Both the position numbers and the translations under genes were made by a program. Source: Hirsutella rhossiliensis (lineage: Eukaryota; Ascomycota; Sordariomycetes; Hypocreales; Ophiocordycipitaceae). Taken from it: a stretch of 64,000 nucleotides of DNA. Positions 1 through 12,321 of this stretch are shown one piece after another. Position 1 is the stretch's first letter. Every line of letters begins with the position of its first letter. Where the stretch lies: positions 186,001-250,000 of the forward strand of contig NW_025408689.1 of NCBI RefSeq assembly GCF_020360975.1, written 5' to 3'. The notes below the pieces were generated by a model. That model made no database searches and was not told the origin of the DNA. It worked only from the letters and a program-made list of their open reading frames with translations.

Positions 1-232
1 CAACGACTTCCCTCCAAAGGTCGTGTAGAAGCTTTGCAGTAAGTCTCATCGTACGGGCCCTTTCTATCACAGCACCCCCTAATCTTTCTGCCCCTCCGTT
101 CTGGGCCTGGGTATTCGGTGCTGACGGGAGGGGTAAAATGCCCCTTTTTCGAAGCTAATTTAAGATATCCTTCGTAAATAGCTCTCCGTCAGACCGTATC
201 TTCTTTACCTCGTAGCCAAAGTAGGATTTCAT

Positions 233-526
233 CTAGTTAACGAAGTCCCGGAGGGCAGACCAGTTATGCTTGCTTAGGTAGGTCCGTAAGAAATAGGGGA
301 AAACCATCCCTGAAAAGGCGTCTGTGAAAAACATCACCCTAACGAAGCTTTCCTGATCCCTAGAGACGTCGGTCCAGTCGACCCAAATTTCCTTACACGG
401 CTGGTCCGGCCGTAACGGCGTTCGTCTGGAAATTCGTCTCCTGGTCTTTCCTTGGCCGCAGTGTTCGCATTCGACGGTCTTTGGGCCCCTTATTCGTACG
501 CCTTGTTGTTGGCCTAGCTTATGCAA
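233..526 (-). pseudogene. copia-1 pol fragment: pre-integrase zinc finger and integrase start
   Basis: A 97-codon open stretch of the copia polyprotein. It holds the GAG-pre-integrase part with C-E-H-C-G-Q-G-K, followed by the start of the integrase catalytic core: W-V-D-W-T-D, where the first catalytic Asp is expected, and F-F-T-D-A-F-S-G-M-V, where the second is expected. The frame stops on both sides with TAG/TAA where the related copies continue, so this is an island left in a mutated polyprotein and not a small gene. Integrase would insert the cDNA into the host genome. The same segment is recognisable at about 23000-23280 (copia-3) and 48560-48860 (copia-4). Confidence 0.8.
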
Positions 527-2026
527 AGCTAGGGGGCCCGGGTGACCAAGTCGTGCGTGCCAAAGAAGACCGTCTCCTTGGGCTGCCGGAAGAGGGTCCT
601 TTGTGGTGGACCTATTCCTCCTAGCAGGGAAAGCTGACTTCTCGAGAGGTTCCTTCCTAACGATAGGTCGGAATTCGAGAACAAATTGACCGAATTTCTC
701 CTCGATAAGCCCAATAGTCTAATTCTTCTAGACTAGCCTCGTAGGCTTAGACGTCGTATCCTAGAAGATTCCTTCCTTACGAAGAAGGCGGAAGGAAATC
801 AGGCTCGTTGAAAATCGAGGGCAAAAAGCTACCCTTTTTCTTCGAAGAATTCGTATAGATCCATTAGGTAATTTCATCGTGAAATTTACCCTTCTATATC
901 CTTCTATCCGTACGGTTAATTCCCCGGCAATAAGATATTCCTTTCGTGCCTTCTTAAAGGACCGGAATCGTGAGAGTGTATTGCATATATCGAGGGACGC
1001 ACTAGAGTCAAGGATAGCTGATTTTCGTAGGGGATAGTCGGAGGGTCCTAACGGTTGGTCTTGCTGATCCGTGGGGAAGACGAATGCCGGATTTGCTATA
1101 CTAACGATTTTTCCTCGAATTTGCGGCTCGAATAAGGGCAGCGGCGTTATTAGTTACTATTTCTTAGCAACCCGAATCTCGTCTATCTTCTTCTGCAACG
1201 AGGGGTCCTCCTTAAGAGATTGTTATACTATTTCTCGTAGCCTCTTTAAAGGGTTGACTCCTTCGGGTCGGTTTTCCTCGAAGACCTGCTAGCAGTCTTC
1301 TAGCCGATGGGGCTTTTTGCACGCTTGGTAGGTAGGTCGATTCCTCCTCGTACGTTGTTTCTTCGAGGAATCCTCGTCCCGGTCCGGAAGGTCTGCTTGA
1401 AAACCCCCCCTTTTTACCCCTTATTGCTGATTTTAACGAAGAGGTTCGATTTCGACTAGTTCCCTGATTTTTCGACTAACGGACTAAAAGGTCCATTAGG
1501 GGACTAGTCGGGCCGGTCTGATAGACGGGACCGGGCCCGGTGTAAAAGGCGAAGCCGGGGCCGGGACTGGGGCAGCTGTTGAAGACGGGGTTGAGGCTCT
1601 CGAGGGAGGAGGAGCCGAAGGAGCAACAGCCGCAGCAGCAGCAGCGGGGGCCGCAGCAACAGGGGCTGCAGCAGCTGCAGGTCGTGCTGTCTGTGTCGAG
1701 TGCTAGCCACGAAGGAATAAGACTGCTTGCTGTTATACTCTGGCAGCCTCTTCGTCTAGTTCCCGGCTAGCTTCTCGAAAGATAGTCGAGTAACCGTCAC
1801 TAATAGGCTTTATTAGTAGAGATATATCCCGTAGCCACTAGCCGGAAAGAGCTTCTATTAGGAAGTATTAGTTAGCTTCCTCGAGGATTTCTTCCTACTT
1901 AGCTAGCCACGAAGAAGCTAGTAGGTTCCTAGCAGAAAAAGCTCCTAGGTGGGCCGTATAGGTCTTCCTAATACGGTCAGTCATATAACCTCTCGAGGGA
2001 GCTGTCGAGGTCTCGAGCTTTAAAAG

Positions 2027-2410
2027 CTACTGCCTAGGAGTCTCTTCCTCTCGAAGAGAGATTAGCTTTGCGGCACTAACGGATTCCGTTATCGCCGTAC
2101 GAGCAGCCGTTAGTAGCTTTGTCTCGTAAAGGTATTCCTTTCGATGACTTTCGTAGTCACCTAAGGCAGCAGAAAAAGCTCTCTGCTGTGCAGAGGTTAG
2201 CTCGGAGAAGAGGGTAGCTCCCTCTGCAAAGTCCGTTGCCCTTAGACGAAGAGGGGGCTCGAGAGGGTCCTGCTTATCAGAGAAGACCAAATTGTGGATG
2301 GTTCTGTCTACACGAGCCCGTAGCTCCTTTACCCACTTATCCCAATCTTGGGGCTCTGCTAGAATCGTCCTACGGACCGTAGGGACGGCAGAGGAGTCGA
2401 TTTTTGTCAT
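2027..2410 (-). pseudogene. copia-1 gag N-terminus
   Basis: A 127-codon open frame that starts with ATG about 145 bp inside the LTR boundary, as expected for the gag start of a copia element. It contains W-D-K-W-V-K-E-L and a helical, charged body typical of copia Gag (capsid) regions. It ends at a stop that is probably RIP-derived, because Gag-like sequence continues in the same frame beyond it. In copia-3 and copia-4 the equivalent start codon (near 25735 and 50698) reads ATA instead of ATG. The product would be the structural protein of the virus-like particle. Confidence 0.7.
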
Positions 2411-2555
2411 CGTTGCGGAAAGAGGGGGCAGAAAAGTCGGTTAAAAATCGGCTTTTCTAGTAAGAGGGGTAAAAGGGAGCCACGAAGGATTTAAGAAGGG
2501 TGCCTTTTGCAGCAGCCGGAAGGTATAGGAATACTATTCCTCCCGGGCTTATAAC

Positions 2556-3011
2556 TCTCGCGAAAAGAGATGCGAGAAGTGCATATAAAATGCACGAAGG
2601 TGAAAGTAGAAGTAAGGGGTCAGACAGGCAGGGCAGAGATATTTGAATCTTGCGGGGGCAACAATTGCAGTAGGGGAGTGACTGTTGTATTGCCTTAATT
2701 GTCCTTCTTTCCTCTATCCAACGCCCCTATTTATACCCGTCTAGCATCTCAATTAACAAAGAAGATCCTGCTTAAAGAAGCCACTAATGTCCTTTTAACT
2801 ACCGAGCTTTTGCCGGTTTTTCCTTCCTTTGCAGCCGTTTCCGGCATATCCGTCTTATCTCTCGCTACTTTATGCTTTCCCTTATGCCCCTACCCTCCTT
2901 TCTGCACCTCTTCTCGGCTCCTTCTTCTACACCGGGTGTTTCTAGCTTCCTTAGTCCCTCTTGCCAAGGGATATCTTCGAAAACTGCGAAATCAGGCCAC
3001 GCTTCGCGACA
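2556..3011 (-). repeat. copia-1 5' LTR
   Basis: Aligns along its length with the LTRs of copia-2, -3 and -4. On the minus strand it begins TGTCGCGAAG and ends close to TTCGCGAGA, so the ends form a near-perfect short inverted repeat, with AGA and not the usual ACA at the 3' end. It is about 456 bp, against 485 bp for both copia-3 LTRs. A 138-codon frame inside it on the plus strand (2699-3115) is an accident of the LTR sequence. Confidence 0.8.
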
Positions 3012-3958
3012 ATAATAGTATATTCGTTATTACTAATAAATTAATAAAGTATAAATACTTTTTACTATATAAAAAAGTAAGTAATATAAAAGAGCTAGTA
3101 TATATATTCCTATAAATAATTATTAGTAATTATAGACTATTAAATAAGATTATATTTAATAAAGGAAGTATATTTATAGCTAAATTTTAGTAAGGTCTTA
3201 TAGTATAATTAAGAACGAAATCTAAGCTTAGTATAGCTTATTACCTATAAATAAATAGATAATTAGAACGACTTAACTAAACGCTTAAATAATATTTATA
3301 ATACTATATCAGCTATAAATAAAATAATTAAGTTAAATAGCTATTAATAGTATAACTAGCTTATAATAGCTTAGTTATAGAAATAACTAAGCTCTTATTA
3401 GTATATAGTAATTATAAATATAAGCTAGAAGTATTTAAGGTTACTTAATAAAAACTATAAGTAAAATAAGTAATATTATAAGTAGATTAGCTATAAATAT
3501 TATATAAAAAAAATATAATAAGAACTTTAATTTATTAAAGAATAAATATTTACTTACTATAATTAAAAAAGATTATAAGGACTAATCTTTTAAAAGGGAG
3601 ATATAGTCTACCTTATATAGTAAAATATTAAAATAAAACGACTAAGTAATAAATTAAATTTAAAGAAACTTAAAATATTTAAGGTTAAGAAAGCTATTTT
3701 AAAAGTTAACTATAAACTTTTACTACTAATAATAATATAGATATACTTAATATTTTATATCTTATTATTAAAACTAGTACTATAAAACGCTAAACTATAA
3801 GTAAAAATTAAAGTTAATAATAATTAAGAATATAAAGCTAAATAAATACTAAATATAAGAAAATAAGGTTAGTAATAAAAATACCTTATTAAATAAAAAA
3901 GATATAAACTAAAGGAAAATAACTAGGAACTACTTAAGTACTTAACCTACTATAGTTC
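3012..3958 (+). pseudogene. gypsy-Z pol C-terminus: integrase and chromodomain, RIP-degraded
   Basis: Reading through TAG/TAA stops on the plus strand gives a Ty3/gypsy integrase C-terminal half. The pattern D-G-Q-T-E-R-x-N-Q-T-L-E-Q-Y-L is visible at about 3245-3300 with RIP changes. Motifs of the type A-Y-N-S and A-N-Y-G-Y-x-P-E follow, then the strand typical of the pre-chromodomain linker (I-H-P-x-F-H, L-L-E-P near 3730-3790) and a chromodomain-like end (Y-L-x-K-W-K-G-Y near 3885). CA and TG are almost absent. The element is cut on the left by copia-1 and on the right by copia-2, whose TSD AGTTC is at 3954-3958. Confidence 0.65.
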
Positions 3959-4423
3959 TATTATAAAGTATAGCTTAATTTTATAGTTATTAAAGATATC
4001 CTTTAATAAGAGGGACTAAGGAAGCTAAAAATACCTAGTATAAAAGAAGGAAGAAGGAGCTAAAAAAAAAGTATAGAAAGGAAGGTAGGAGTATAAGGGG
4101 AAGTATAAGTAGCGAGAGATAAAATAGATATACTAGTAATAGCTAAAAAGGAAGGGAAAAACTAGTAAAAAGCTTAGTAGTTAAAAGGATATTAGTAGCT
4201 TCTTTAAGTAGGATCTTCCTTATTAATTAAGATACTAAATAAGTATAAAAGGGGCGTTAGATATAAGAAAGAAGGATAATTAAGGCAATATAATAATTAC
4301 TCCCTTACCTCGATTACTACCCTTATAAGAATTAAATAGCTTAGCCCTACCTATCTATCCCCTTACTTTTAATTTTTACCTTTATATATTTTATATATAC
4401 TTCTTATATCTCTCTTTATAAGA
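3959..4423 (+). repeat. copia-2 5' LTR
   Basis: Begins TATTATAAAG, aligned to TATCGCGAAG in its 3' partner and to TGTCGCGAAG in copia-1, and ends TTTATAAGA. It is about 465 bp, flanked on the left by TSD AGTTC. Confidence 0.8.
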
Positions 4424-7400
4424 GTTATAAGCCTAAGAGGAATAGTATTCCTATACCTTTTAGCTACTATAAAAGGCACCTTTCTTATATCCCTTATAGC
4501 TTTCTTTTACCCTTCTTACTAAAAAAGCTGATTTTTACCTATCTTTCTTACCCTTCTTTATAATAATAATAAAAACCGACTCCTTTACTATCCCTATAGT
4601 CTATAGGATAATTCTAGTAGAGCCTTAAGATTAGGATAAGTAGGTAAAGGAGCTATAGGCTTATATAGATAGAACTATCTATAATTTAGTTTTCTTTATT
4701 AAGTAGGACCCTTTAAAGCCTCCTCTTTATCTTAGGGCAATAGGATTTATAAAGGGAGCTACCCTCTTCTTTAAGCTAACCTCTATATAATAGAGAGCTT
4801 TTTCTACTACCTTAGGTAACTATAAAAGTTACTATAAGGAGTACCTTTATAAGATAAAGCTACTAACTACTATATATATAGCGATAATAGAATTTATTAA
4901 TACTATAAAGCTAATATCTCTTTAAGAGGAAGAGACCCTTAGGTAATAGCTTTTAAAGCTTAAGACCTTAATAGCTCCCTTAAGGGGCTATATAACTAAC
5001 CGGATTAAGAAGACTTATATAGTATATCTAAGAGCCTTTTCTACTAAGAACCTACTAGCTTCTTTATAGCTAGCTAAGTAGGAAGAAATCCTTAAGGAAG
5101 CTAACTAATACTTCTTAATAAAAGCTCTTTTTAGCTAGTAGCTATAGGATATATCTCTATTAATTAAGCCTATTAGTAACGGTTACTTAACTATCTTTTA
5201 AGAAGCTAGCTAAGAACTAAATAAAGAGGCTATTAAAGTATAATAGTAAGTAGTCTTATTCCTTTATAGCTAGTACTCGACCTAGATAGTTCGACCTATA
5301 GTTACTATAACCCCTATTACTATAGCCCCTACTACTATAGCTATTACTTCTTTAGCTCCTCCTCCTTTAAGAGCCTTAACCCTATCTTTAACGGCTGCCT
5401 TAGTCCCGGCCTTAGCTCTGCCTTCTACTCTAGGCCCGGTCCCGTCTATTAAACTAGCCCGACTAGTCCCCTAATAAACCTTTTAGTCCGTTAGTCGAAA
5501 TATTAAGGAACTACTTAAAATCGAACCTCTTTATTAAAATTAGTAATAAGGGGTAAAAAGGGGGTGTTTTTAAGCAAACCTTTTAGACCGGGATAAGGAT
5601 TCCTTAAAGACACGAATAAGGAGGAATAGACCTACCTACTAAGTATAAAAAAAGCCCTATTAGCTAGAAGACTACTAGTAGGTCTTTAAGGAAAACCGAC
5701 CTAAAGGAGTTAACCCTTTAAAGAGGCTATAAGAAATAGTATAATAGTCTCTTAAGGAGGACCCTTTATTATAAAAGAAGATAGACGAGATTTAGGTTAC
5801 TAAGAAATAGTAACTAATAACGCCGCTGCCCTTATTTAAGCTATAAGTTCGAGGAAAAATTACTAACCGTTAGAGCCCTCTAACTATCCCCTATAAAAAT
5901 TAGCTATCCTTAACTCTAGTACTTCCCTTAATATCTATAATATACTCTTATACTTCCGGTCCTTTAAAAAGGTATAAAAGGAATATCTTATTACTAGGGA
6001 ATTAACTATATAGATAGAAGGATATAGAAGGGTGAATTTTACGATAAGATTACCTAATAGGTCTATATAAATTCTTCGACGAAAAAGGGTAGCTTTTTAC
6101 CTTTAATTTTTAACGAGCTTAATTTCCTTTTACTTTCTTTAAAAGAAAGGGATCTTTTAGGATATAACGTCTAAGCCTATAAGGCTAGTTTAGAAGAATT
6201 AGACTATTAGGCTTATTAAAGAGAAATTCGGCTAATTTATTCTCGAATTCTAACCTATCCTTAGGAAGGAATTACTTAAGAAGTTCGCTTTCCCTACTAA
6301 GAAGAATAGGTCTACTATAAAGGACCCTCTTCTAGCAGCCTAAGGAGACCGCCTTCTTTAGTACGTATAACTTAGTTACTTAGGCCCCCTAGCTTTATAT
6401 AAGCTAGGCCTATAATAGGGCGTATAAATAAAGGGCCTAAAGACCGTTAAATATAAATACTATAGCTAAGAAAAGACTAAGAGACGAATTTCTAAACGAA
6501 CCTTTTTATAGCCGGACTAGCTATATAAGGAAATTTAGGTCGACTAAACCGATATCTCTAGGGATTAAGAAAGCTTTATTAGGGTAATGTTTTTTATAGA
6601 CGCTTTTTTAAGGATAGTTTTCCCTTATTTCTTATAAACCTACCTAAGTAAGTATAACTAGTTTACCTTCTAGGGCTTTATTAACTAAATAAAATCCTAC
6701 TTTAGCTATAAGGTAAAGAAGATATAGTTTAATAGAGAGCTATTTACGAAGGATATCTTAAATTAGCTTTAAAAAAGGGGTATTTTACCCCTCCTATTAG
6801 CACTAAATACCTAGGCCTAGAACGGAGGAGCGGAAAGATTAGGGGGTGCTATAATAGAAAGGGCCTATATAATAAGACTTATTATAAAGCTTCCCTATAA
6901 CCTTTAAAGGGAACTCGTTAAGACCGCCTATTACCTTTAAAACCGGACCCTAAGGGACCGTAAGGGCTTAAAAGACTATAGGGACCTAGAGACCCTTATT
7001 AAGACCTAAGTAATAAACTAGAATCTCCTCTTAAGCTCTTTATAAAAAAGAGGGCCTCCCTAGCCTACCTTTATACTTATAGCTATAAGGTATATATAAT
7101 AACTATTAATATATAGCTAAAAAGAAAGAAGAAAAGAAAGCTTAATCTTAAAGCTTTTATTAGTTACCTCGTTAGCTATAATTCTATAAATATCTTCCGG
7201 ATTTAGATTCCTTTTTTATAAAAGGTTATTTCGACTAGGGATATAATTTTCGATAAATCTAGCTTCTTTAATAGAAAAAGGGATTAATAGCCCCTCTTAC
7301 TCTTATAACGTTAGCTAATTTAAAAGATCTAAATCCCCCCTTCCTAATAGTTATAAGAAGAGGCCTTAAATAGGGAAATAGAAAAAGAAACTAACGTTAA

Positions 7401-8760
7401 AGTAGTTAAGGATAACGCTAACTTTAAAGAAAAGGAAGCTACTAAATTAAATAATCTAGATAAAAAAGGAGACTATAAGAAAGTAGTAGAGCTAGAATAC
7501 GCTTACTTCCCTATGCCTCCTCCTATATAAGAAAAAGGTATAGAAGTAGCTTTCTCTATTAGTCTTCCTATCTCGACCCTTAAGAGGGTAGGAAAAGCAC
7601 CTCTTTTAAAGGATTACCTAGCTGCTTTTTTATCCTTGCTTCGAGAAGTAAAGGAAGGTATAAGGCCCGATATAGTTACTAAAGAAAACTAACCTTTCCT
7701 TTATTTCGATCGTTTTTCCGACTTCTATTTAATGCCTATAAAAGATAGTTCCTATAAAGTATTTATAGTAAGCTAGCTTTTTAAGCTACTATTAGTAAGG
7801 AAGGTATATAAAAGAGACCTCCTAGACCTATTAGTAAACTAAAAGTAGTAGATAGAGCTATCCTTTATCTCTATTTAATAAGATTATATAGTCTATGCCT
7901 AGGAGGGTAGAAAAGAAAGAAAATAGCTACCGAAATCTTTCTTTATTTAAGCGATTCGTCCTTTATAAAAATTTATTAGATAGAAAGAGCTTATAAGGGT
8001 ATCTTATATCCCGTTTTAAAGGAACTATTACTTAGAGAGCTTTAAAGTAAGCTACCGTTATAACTCTAAGTATAAAGGCAGAGCTACTAGCTCTTTTAAA
8101 AGTATTAAAAGAAGCGATTTTCCTTAGCTAGCTACTAATATCTTTATAACTATAAATTCCGTCCCTATTAGCTATAAAATATAATAATATATAGACTATA
8201 TAAATTCTTATAAAGGAAAATAGTAAGCTATTAACCTATCTATAGTATATCGATATCTATTAGTATTAGTTACGCTAAGAGGCCTAAAGGGGACTTATTT
8301 CCGTCCGTTAGGTTTTAATAGTATTAATAAAAGCTAACGGTCTTATAAAGCCCTTACTAAAGTAGAAGCTAGCTATCTTTTTATAGTAAATTAGGCTAGA
8401 AGACGTTTAAGAGGAGATATCCTTAAAGGCCCGCCTTATAAGTCTATAAGAGGAGCTAATAGCCTATATAAGAAGGTAACGTTTATAGCTAAAGAAGAAG
8501 GAAGAGGTTTTCCCTTTAAAGGGCCCTTTATTTAATTAGGTTTTTCCCTTTAAAGAAGGCCCCCTTTCTTATAGGAATTTCCCCTCTTTAGGCCCCTATT
8601 CCTTAAGTAGGTCTAAACGAGCCTAGGGACCTAAAAGGGCCCTTACTTTCCTTAAGTAAAGGGAGAAGTATAGAGCTATAAACCTCCTTTATACGCTTAC
8701 TAGCCTAAAGCTATATTAGCTATACGCTTACTATAAGGGTAGGCTATAGCTAAGAAGGTA

Positions 8761-9798
8761 TATCGCGAAGTATAGCTTAATTTTATAGTTATTAGAGATA
8801 TCCCTTAGTAAGAAGGACTAAGGAAGCTAAAAATACTTAGTATAAAAGAAAGAAGTCTTAAGGTATATAAGTAAAAGCGGAATTTTAGGAAATTAAGGAA
8901 TTACGTAAGACTATATAATAAAAGGGAAGAAGGAGTATAAGGCAGAATTTTTAATAGAATTTATTAGTAATATATTAGTATATAAAAGAGGTATTATAGT
9001 TAATAATTCTCTATTTATCTACTAGCGGATATACTATCTTATATAGATAATTATAGCTAAACGGAAAAACCTTTTAAGACTAGATTTAGGCTGCCGTATA
9101 GCCCTAAGACTAAGGAATTCCGTGATACCTCGAGTAAATCTAAAAGTGTCTTAGTTCTACTAATATTTATATTTAAAGGAGGTTAGTTATACCGGTGTTC
9201 TTAAGAGGTCTTAGCTAGTATTCTAAGCTAGCTCTATTCCTTCGATTCCCGATTATATAATAACCGGCAACCCGTTTAATATATAATAATATATAAAATA
9301 ATAAGCGATTCTTACTTTATAGGATAAGATTTTATCTATAATTAATATACTACTTATTAGCTTATATAATCGGGAGAGTATATTATAGCTACTTTATTTA
9401 TAGTAGGAACACCGTTCCTTATAAGAAGAAAGAGCTAAAAAGAAGTATAGAAAGGAGGGTAGGAGTATAAAGGGAAGTATAAGTAGTAAGAGATAAGACG
9501 GATATACTAGTAACGGCTATAAAAGAGGGGAAAACCTAGTAAAAAGCTTAGTAGTTAAAAGGATATTCGTAGCTTCTTTAAGTAAGATCTTCTTTATTAA
9601 TTAAGATACTAGATAGGTATAAAAAGAGGCGTTAGATAGAGGAAAGAAGGATAATTAAGGCAATATAATAATTACTCCCCTACCTCGATTACTGCCCCTA
9701 TAAGAATTAAATAGCTTAGCCCTACCTATCCGTCCCCTTACTTTTAATTTTTACCTTTATATATTTTATATATACTTCTTATATCTCTCTTTACGAGA
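8761..9798 (+). repeat. copia-2 3' LTR (split by solo LTR Y1)
   Basis: LTR sequence at 8761-8855 and 9429-9798, separated by a 568-bp insertion plus its 5-bp TSD. The right end TTACGAGA is followed by TSD AGTTC at 9799-9803. Confidence 0.8.
8856..9423 (-). mobile_element. Y1: solo LTR, RIPed copy
   Basis: A 568-bp segment flanked by the 5-bp direct repeat AGAAG (8851-8855 and 9424-9428) that interrupts the copia-2 3' LTR. It is the reverse complement of Y2 (24598-25164), differing mainly by C-to-T and G-to-A changes. Ends read TGTAAGG...CTTAAGA on its own strand. I see no internal coding region, so a solo LTR is the simplest call. Confidence 0.75.
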
Positions 9799-10122
9799 AG
9801 TTCTTTACTCTAATAGTTCTACTAAGCGAACCCTTACTTAGAAATATAAGGTTACTAAGAATAATATCTTAGTTTAATATATTTAAAGTACTAAACGATT
9901 AAACCTCGCTAATAGTAATAGTTTCCTTATTTAATAAATAAACTAACTTATCTTAAGAAGAACGCGTTATACTATCTTCTTTATTAATAGCTTATATACC
10001 CTACTAAAATAACTTACTACCTTAGTCCTTTAAGAAACGCTTTTATTTCCTAATCCGAGCTAGGCGAGCTATTACTTCTTTTAACGCTTCTTTTACTTTC
10101 TATTCGTTTAAATTAATCTTTT
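9799..10122 (+). other. gypsy-Z 3' region, left part
   Basis: RIP-saturated DNA between copia-2 and solo LTR X1. By position it continues the gypsy-Z pol C-terminus and 3' flank. The reading frame soon becomes unrecognisable and no separate gene is supported. Confidence 0.45.
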
Positions 10123-10127
10123 ACTAT

Positions 10128-10824
10128 TGTTAAAAGGTATAAGTAATAAGCGTAGAATCGGGTAATCGATAACGTAAGTAGAAAGATCGGTCGAAGGAGT
10201 ATAGGGTAGGATTTCGTCCGGAATTTATAACGAGTATATAAGGGGCTAAATAATATATTAAAAGAATAGCGTTGTAAAGGATGCTTATAAACTTACTTAT
10301 TCTATCTACTACTCCTAGGGAAATCCTTTATCTTTTATAGACTATTGCTCGCCTACTAGTAGACTAATTAGTTATCTTTCTAGTATATTCTATAGTGCTT
10401 AAAAAGCTCTATCTATAGTATGTCTTCCTAACTTAGTAGGTTGTCTAATTATAACGTGATAGTTAACGTAAGACTATAGGTTCTAGTATAAGTAGTAGAT
10501 TTAACTAGAATATTCTATGCTCTACCTATTCTCGTATCGCGGATATCTTCGGAACCGCTAGGCTAAAATAGGCGATAGGGTATCCGTTCTACTTTTAATT
10601 AACTTATGCATTTTATATATATTTTATTTTATTAGGATAGGGTTATCTTAACCCGCCTTTCCTAAAAGAAGGTATAGATATCTAGTAGAGGTCTTTTATC
10701 TTTAAGGGTTATTCCCTTAGACTATATTATAGAGCCTCTTTTTACTAGCTTATTTTATAGAGCCTCCCTATGCCTATTATTTCTTTATAATAGTAAAATA
10801 GGAATATAACGGTATATTCTTATA
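10128..10824 (+). mobile_element. X1: solo LTR, 697 bp
   Basis: Flanked by the direct repeat ACTAT (10123-10127 and 10825-10829). It begins TGTTAAAAGG and ends TTCTTATA. A second copy, X2, has the same net length of 697 bp and a different TSD, which fixes both boundaries independently. No coding content is seen. It sits inside the 3' part of gypsy-Z. Confidence 0.8.
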
Positions 10825-10829
10825 ACTAT

Positions 10830-11263
10830 TAATTTATAATATAATAAACTAAAAAAGAAGGAATATTAGTAAAAAGAATAGTAGGGAAGGAAAGGGATAA
10901 AATAAATAAGCGGACGCTATATTATAACTATTATAGGAACGGCCTATAAAGGTATATTTAAAATACCGATTAAAACGCTCGCCGACTTTATAAGTTAGGC
11001 TTAACCGAAAAAAATAAGAGTAAGGTATAATTTTAATACTATAGATCTTAGTCTAAGATACTAGCTTTAATTATTAATATAATTTATTAGAATTATAAGA
11101 AGGGGATTTTTAAATATAACTAGATATACTATTAGTAGTATATCCTAAAAGGATAATAGAATAAGGAACGATATACTTACGTATAACGCGATAAAGGTAT
11201 ATTTATATATAGCGGCTAAGGTAGTAGGTCTTAGGGATAAGACTTAAAGGAGGGGAGGTATCC
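10830..11263 (+). other. gypsy-Z 3' region with polypurine tract
   Basis: RIP-saturated non-coding DNA ending in a purine-rich run at 11245-11260 (TAAAGGAGGGGAGGTA) immediately before an LTR-like start at 11264. This is the position and composition expected of a polypurine tract priming plus-strand synthesis in a plus-oriented LTR element. No gene recognised. Confidence 0.5.
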
Positions 11264-11712
11264 TATTATAACTATAGTCTAATAAGCTATAGGGACTAAT
11301 ATATATTACGAGGATATATAATATAGGGAGTAAGGGTTATTAAATAGACTAACGGGCTAATTAAGTTTAAAGCGATAGGTTACTTTAGCGCTTTAATACT
11401 CTATAGCTAGGATCGTAGGATCGCTTTAGCGCTCTAGCGCTCCTAAGCGATAGGATTACTTAGTACTCTTAGCGATCTAAGAAAGCTCTTAAGATATATA
11501 AGGAAGGAACGGAATACTCCTTTATATAAATAGCTTAATAGCTTTTAATATTATAATTATAACGATCTTTATTATAATTATATCTTTAATTCTAATTACT
11601 TAATTACTTAGTTATAGTCTATAGTTTATAACTTTTAACTTATTACTAATATAATATCCTTATTATTACTTAGACTACGCCCTATTATATCTATTAATAT
11701 AAACCCCTTAAT
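11264..11712 (+). repeat. gypsy-Z 3' LTR (interrupted by copia-3)
   Basis: Starts TATTATAACTATAG directly after the polypurine tract. Its last 150 bp match the LTR-like segment W (about 36770-36920). Copia-3 inserted near its end at TTAAT. The LTR continues after copia-3 and ends either near 26376 or near 26410. The boundary is uncertain because the post-LTR sequence of W and Z also matches for about 35 bp. It carries a cluster of short TAGCGCT-type repeats around 11392-11455. Confidence 0.5.
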
Positions 11713-12197
11713 TCTCGCGAAGAGAGATATAAAAAGTATATATAAAATATATAAAGGTAAAAGTAATAGTAAGGGGTCTAATAGGTAGGGTAGAGAGATT
11801 TAATTCTTTTAGGAGCAGTAATTATAGTAGGGGAGTAATTATTATATTGCCTTAATTATTCTTCTTTCCTCTATCTAACGCCCCTCTTTATACCTATCTA
11901 GTATCTTAATTAATAAAGAAGATCTTACTTAAAGAAGCTACTAATATCCTTTTAACTACCGAGCTTTTTACTAGTTTTCCCCTCCTTTCTAGCCGTTGCT
12001 AGTATATCCGTCTTATCTCTCGTTACCTCTATAGGAAGCTATAGCTACTTCTACTTCCCCTCTTACCCCTACCCTCCTTTCTATACCTCTTTTTAGCTCC
12101 TTCTTCCTTTTTCTATACTAGGTGTTTTTAGCTTCTTAGGTCCCTTATACTAAGGGATATCTCTAAGAACTACGAAATTAAGCTACGCTTCGCGATA
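11713..12197 (-). repeat. copia-3 3' LTR
   Basis: 485 bp, beginning TCTCGCGAAG and ending CTTCGCGATA on the plus strand, and the same length as its partner at 25886. TSD TTAAT is directly to the left. Confidence 0.8.
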
Positions 12198-12321
12198 TAC
12201 CCCCTTAGCTATAGCCTGCCCTTATAGTAAGGGCATAGCTAATATAGCTTCGGGCTAGTAAGCGTATAGAGGAGGTTCTTAGCTCTATACTTTTCCCTTT
12301 ACTTAAGGAAAGCAAGGGCCC

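Larger units (their letters stand above)
1..3011 (-). mobile_element. copia-1: Ty1/copia retrotransposon, partial
   Basis: This is the 5' half of a Ty1/copia element on the minus strand, cut by the left window edge. Read on the minus strand it has an LTR (2556-3011), a gag start at 2410, an Ala/Pro/Gln-rich GC-rich linker (about 1540-1700), and the pre-integrase zinc finger plus integrase start (233-526). The same order recurs in copia-2, -3 and -4, which lets the boundaries be placed by alignment. Unlike those copies it still contains many CA and TG dinucleotides, so it has had much less RIP, although in-frame stops are present. It abuts saturated-RIP DNA at 3012, which suggests a later insertion. 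The other end lies outside the window, so no TSD can be checked. Confidence 0.85.
3959..9798 (+). mobile_element. copia-2: Ty1/copia element, RIP-saturated, RT core deleted
   Basis: Complete at both ends. The 5' LTR is 3959-4423 and the 3' LTR 8761-9798 (interrupted by solo LTR Y1). The TSD is AGTTC at 3954-3958 and 9799-9803. The interior is the same element as copia-1/3/4 on the opposite strand, with CA/TG almost entirely lost and frames full of TAG/TAA. Compared with copia-3 it lacks roughly 1 kb corresponding to 20880-21860, which holds the reverse transcriptase Y-V-D-D core. The join is near 7840. It could not have encoded a functional RT even before RIP, unless the deletion came later. 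Confidence 0.85.

Noticed and set aside
2699..3115. 138-codon plus-strand frame
   Set aside because: It lies in the copia-1 LTR on the antisense strand and runs past the LTR edge into gypsy-Z; no copy preserves it.
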